A DNA stretch of 64,000 nt from Locusta migratoria (lineage: Eukaryota > Arthropoda > Insecta > Orthoptera > Acrididae). The translations under genes were made by a program, and so were the position numbers. The DNA lies in assembly GCA_026315105.1 (NCBI GenBank), contig CM048747.1, forward strand, positions 279,446,154 to 279,510,153, given 5' to 3'. Below are positions 62,991 to 64,000 of the stretch, in pieces (positions within the stretch are counted from its first letter, which is position 1; the number at the start of each line of letters is the position of its first letter). The notes beneath the pieces were generated by a model, which searched no databases, had not been told where the DNA came from, and saw only the letters and a list, made by a program, of their open reading frames with translations.

Positions 62991-63544
62991 ATTTTTGACC
63001 AGTTGGAAGACTAACACAAAACAAAAAGAAACATATGACCAACTAGCGGAAAACCCTTTGCCTGCCATTGTAAATTGTAACGTCATATCGAATGCCATAG
63101 TTTTACTTCAAAAACAGCGGAAAAGTAGTAAGCGAGAAACTTTTTCTTTTCACCATTTGGCTGTGGTTGTCGGCGAGAAAAAGTTTAATAAAGATTTGAA
63201 AATATGTTTAAAGTTTGTTGCAAGTCGCTAAGTACTCTCATTCTCATAAAACGTATTTATAAAGTCTCGCCGCATTATATGGCAGTTTTTTGTGAATCGT
63301 ATTGTTTATGATGTCATATTTTCTGAACCATGTGTCGTATATGATACTTAACCCTGCAGCAATCATTACCTCGCGGCAAGGAATGTGTGTACCAAATTTG
63401 GTTGAAATTGGAAAAAAATGTATATTTGTATGCAACACGTACACACAAGCAAACATACGGACACTGCTTTGCATATAAAAAGAAAGATTATTACTTGTTA
63501 ATATTCCATGCAAAATGAATTCAAGTAGGGACATTATGTCCATT

Positions 63545-63708
63545 ACTTTACAATTTTATTTAGAAACGTTAAACTGAAGATGATGCAACAACATTGAAAC
63601 TGGTCATCTGATACGTTGTTGTGACTAGCACAAGAAATAAAATTTGATTTTTGTTGTCATTAGTACAAGAAATAAAATGTTGTTTTGAAGTTCTTGGCTA
63701 TTTATGGC
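63545..63708 (+). repeat. Inverted partner of the 62,623-62,735 repeat
   Basis: The complement of this stretch (GCCAAGAACTTCAAAACAAC, TTTTATTTCTTGTAC, CATCATCTTCA) matches 62,623-62,735. CAAGAAATAAAAT is present twice here as a short duplication. Confidence 0.6.
63574..63605 (+). ncRNA. Hammerhead-like motif
   Basis: Plus: CTGAAGA (63,574-63,580), T, GATG/CATT hairpin with loop CAACAA, GAAA (63,596-63,599), CTGG, TC. Both core blocks are intact. Stem II has one G-T pair. No clear stem I. Confidence 0.45.
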
Positions 63709-64000
63709 TAGTAGCACAGCCAAGATTTGGTTCTGGGGGGGAGGCTAATGTTTTAAAAAAACAAAGCCTATTGAATTTATTAATCTATGAATTATTTTTA
63801 TACTTTTTATAATTCAACCAATTATACTACGAAAAGAATTGCACAAGAAATAAAATGAGGAGGCTCGCATTAATTTGAATGTGGAAGAGGAGCAGCCTGG
63901 TGGAAATGGGGTGTATATAATCAGCTCATAAAATAATTAAGCAGCTTCTATGTTACTAGCCAAACAGAAAGGTCTTTACAGTTTAATTAACATGAGACTC
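63709..64000. other. AT-rich unassigned DNA
   Basis: No gene or repeat hallmark is visible. Confidence 0.35.

Larger units (their letters stand above)
62148..63046. repeat. Penelope-like direct repeat pair, second copy split by a SINE
   Basis: 62,148-62,310 (CAGATGACCAGCATCGATGT...AAATAAAATCTGTAAAACAA...GTTGGAAGA) recurs at 62,673-62,815 and 62,996-63,046. Each copy has a hammerhead-like motif on the minus strand. Direct repeats of this sort are typical of Penelope-like terminal repeats, but no ORF is left between them. Confidence 0.55.

Overview
The window looks like nuclear DNA from a large, repeat-bloated insect genome. A grasshopper or locust (Orthoptera, Schistocerca-like) is my inference from the mix of repeats: about thirty tRNA-derived SINE copies, CR1/Jockey-like and RTE-like LINEs ending in (ATGTAG)n, a Penelope-like element, Tc1/mariner, hAT, Helitrons and a Ty3/Gypsy element. 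There are no operons, rRNA genes or CRISPR arrays. I identify no functional tRNA gene; every tRNA-like stretch seen is a SINE head or part of a foldback element.

The only host gene I can support is on the + strand and is split across the window. A GC-rich promoter-like stretch precedes a first coding exon at 13,000-13,151, and a second exon at 42,404-42,555 encodes the first six zinc ligands of a TRIM/RBCC-type RING finger (CGVC...CLHSFCTDC). The phases match exactly (phase 2 donor, one-base acceptor completing AGG). About 29 kb between them would be intron 1, and everything after 42,556 would be intron 2 or later. Most of the window is then intronic repeat.

Layout: 1-3.2 kb, Penelope-like remnant (RT tail plus GIY-YIG) and a TATA/Inr/AATAAA unit resembling a solo LTR. 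3.3-10.3 kb, LINE fragments nested in and around a Tc1 element. 10.7-12.8 kb, SINEs and a long foldback element. 12.84-13.2 kb, promoter and exon 1. 13.2-15.4 kb, a tRNA-Thr-like foldback element split by a hAT element with a perfect 8-bp duplication. 15.5-26.7 kb, SINEs and LINEs, several nested, and a small Helitron. 26.7-31.9 kb, LINE fragments. 32-41 kb, mainly unannotated intronic DNA with foldback/MITE elements. 41.1-42.3 kb, SINEs and a foldback nested just upstream of exon 2. 42.6-48 kb, a MITE split by a LINE, then a Helitron candidate. 48.4-48.9 kb, a mariner remnant. 49.5-55.6 kb, a complete, very young Gypsy element with LTRs differing at one base. 55.7-64 kb, a Tc1 remnant, more LINE tails and a Penelope-like repeat cluster.

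The most interesting signal is a recurring hammerhead-ribozyme-like motif: CTGAWGA, one base, a hairpin, GAAA, two or four bases, then usually UC or UU. It occurs downstream of the Penelope-like ORF, in foldback elements, in a repeat cluster, and at the 5' side of one SINE subfamily. The hairpin sequence differs completely between copies while pairing is kept, which argues for a conserved RNA structure spread by Penelope-like retroelements.
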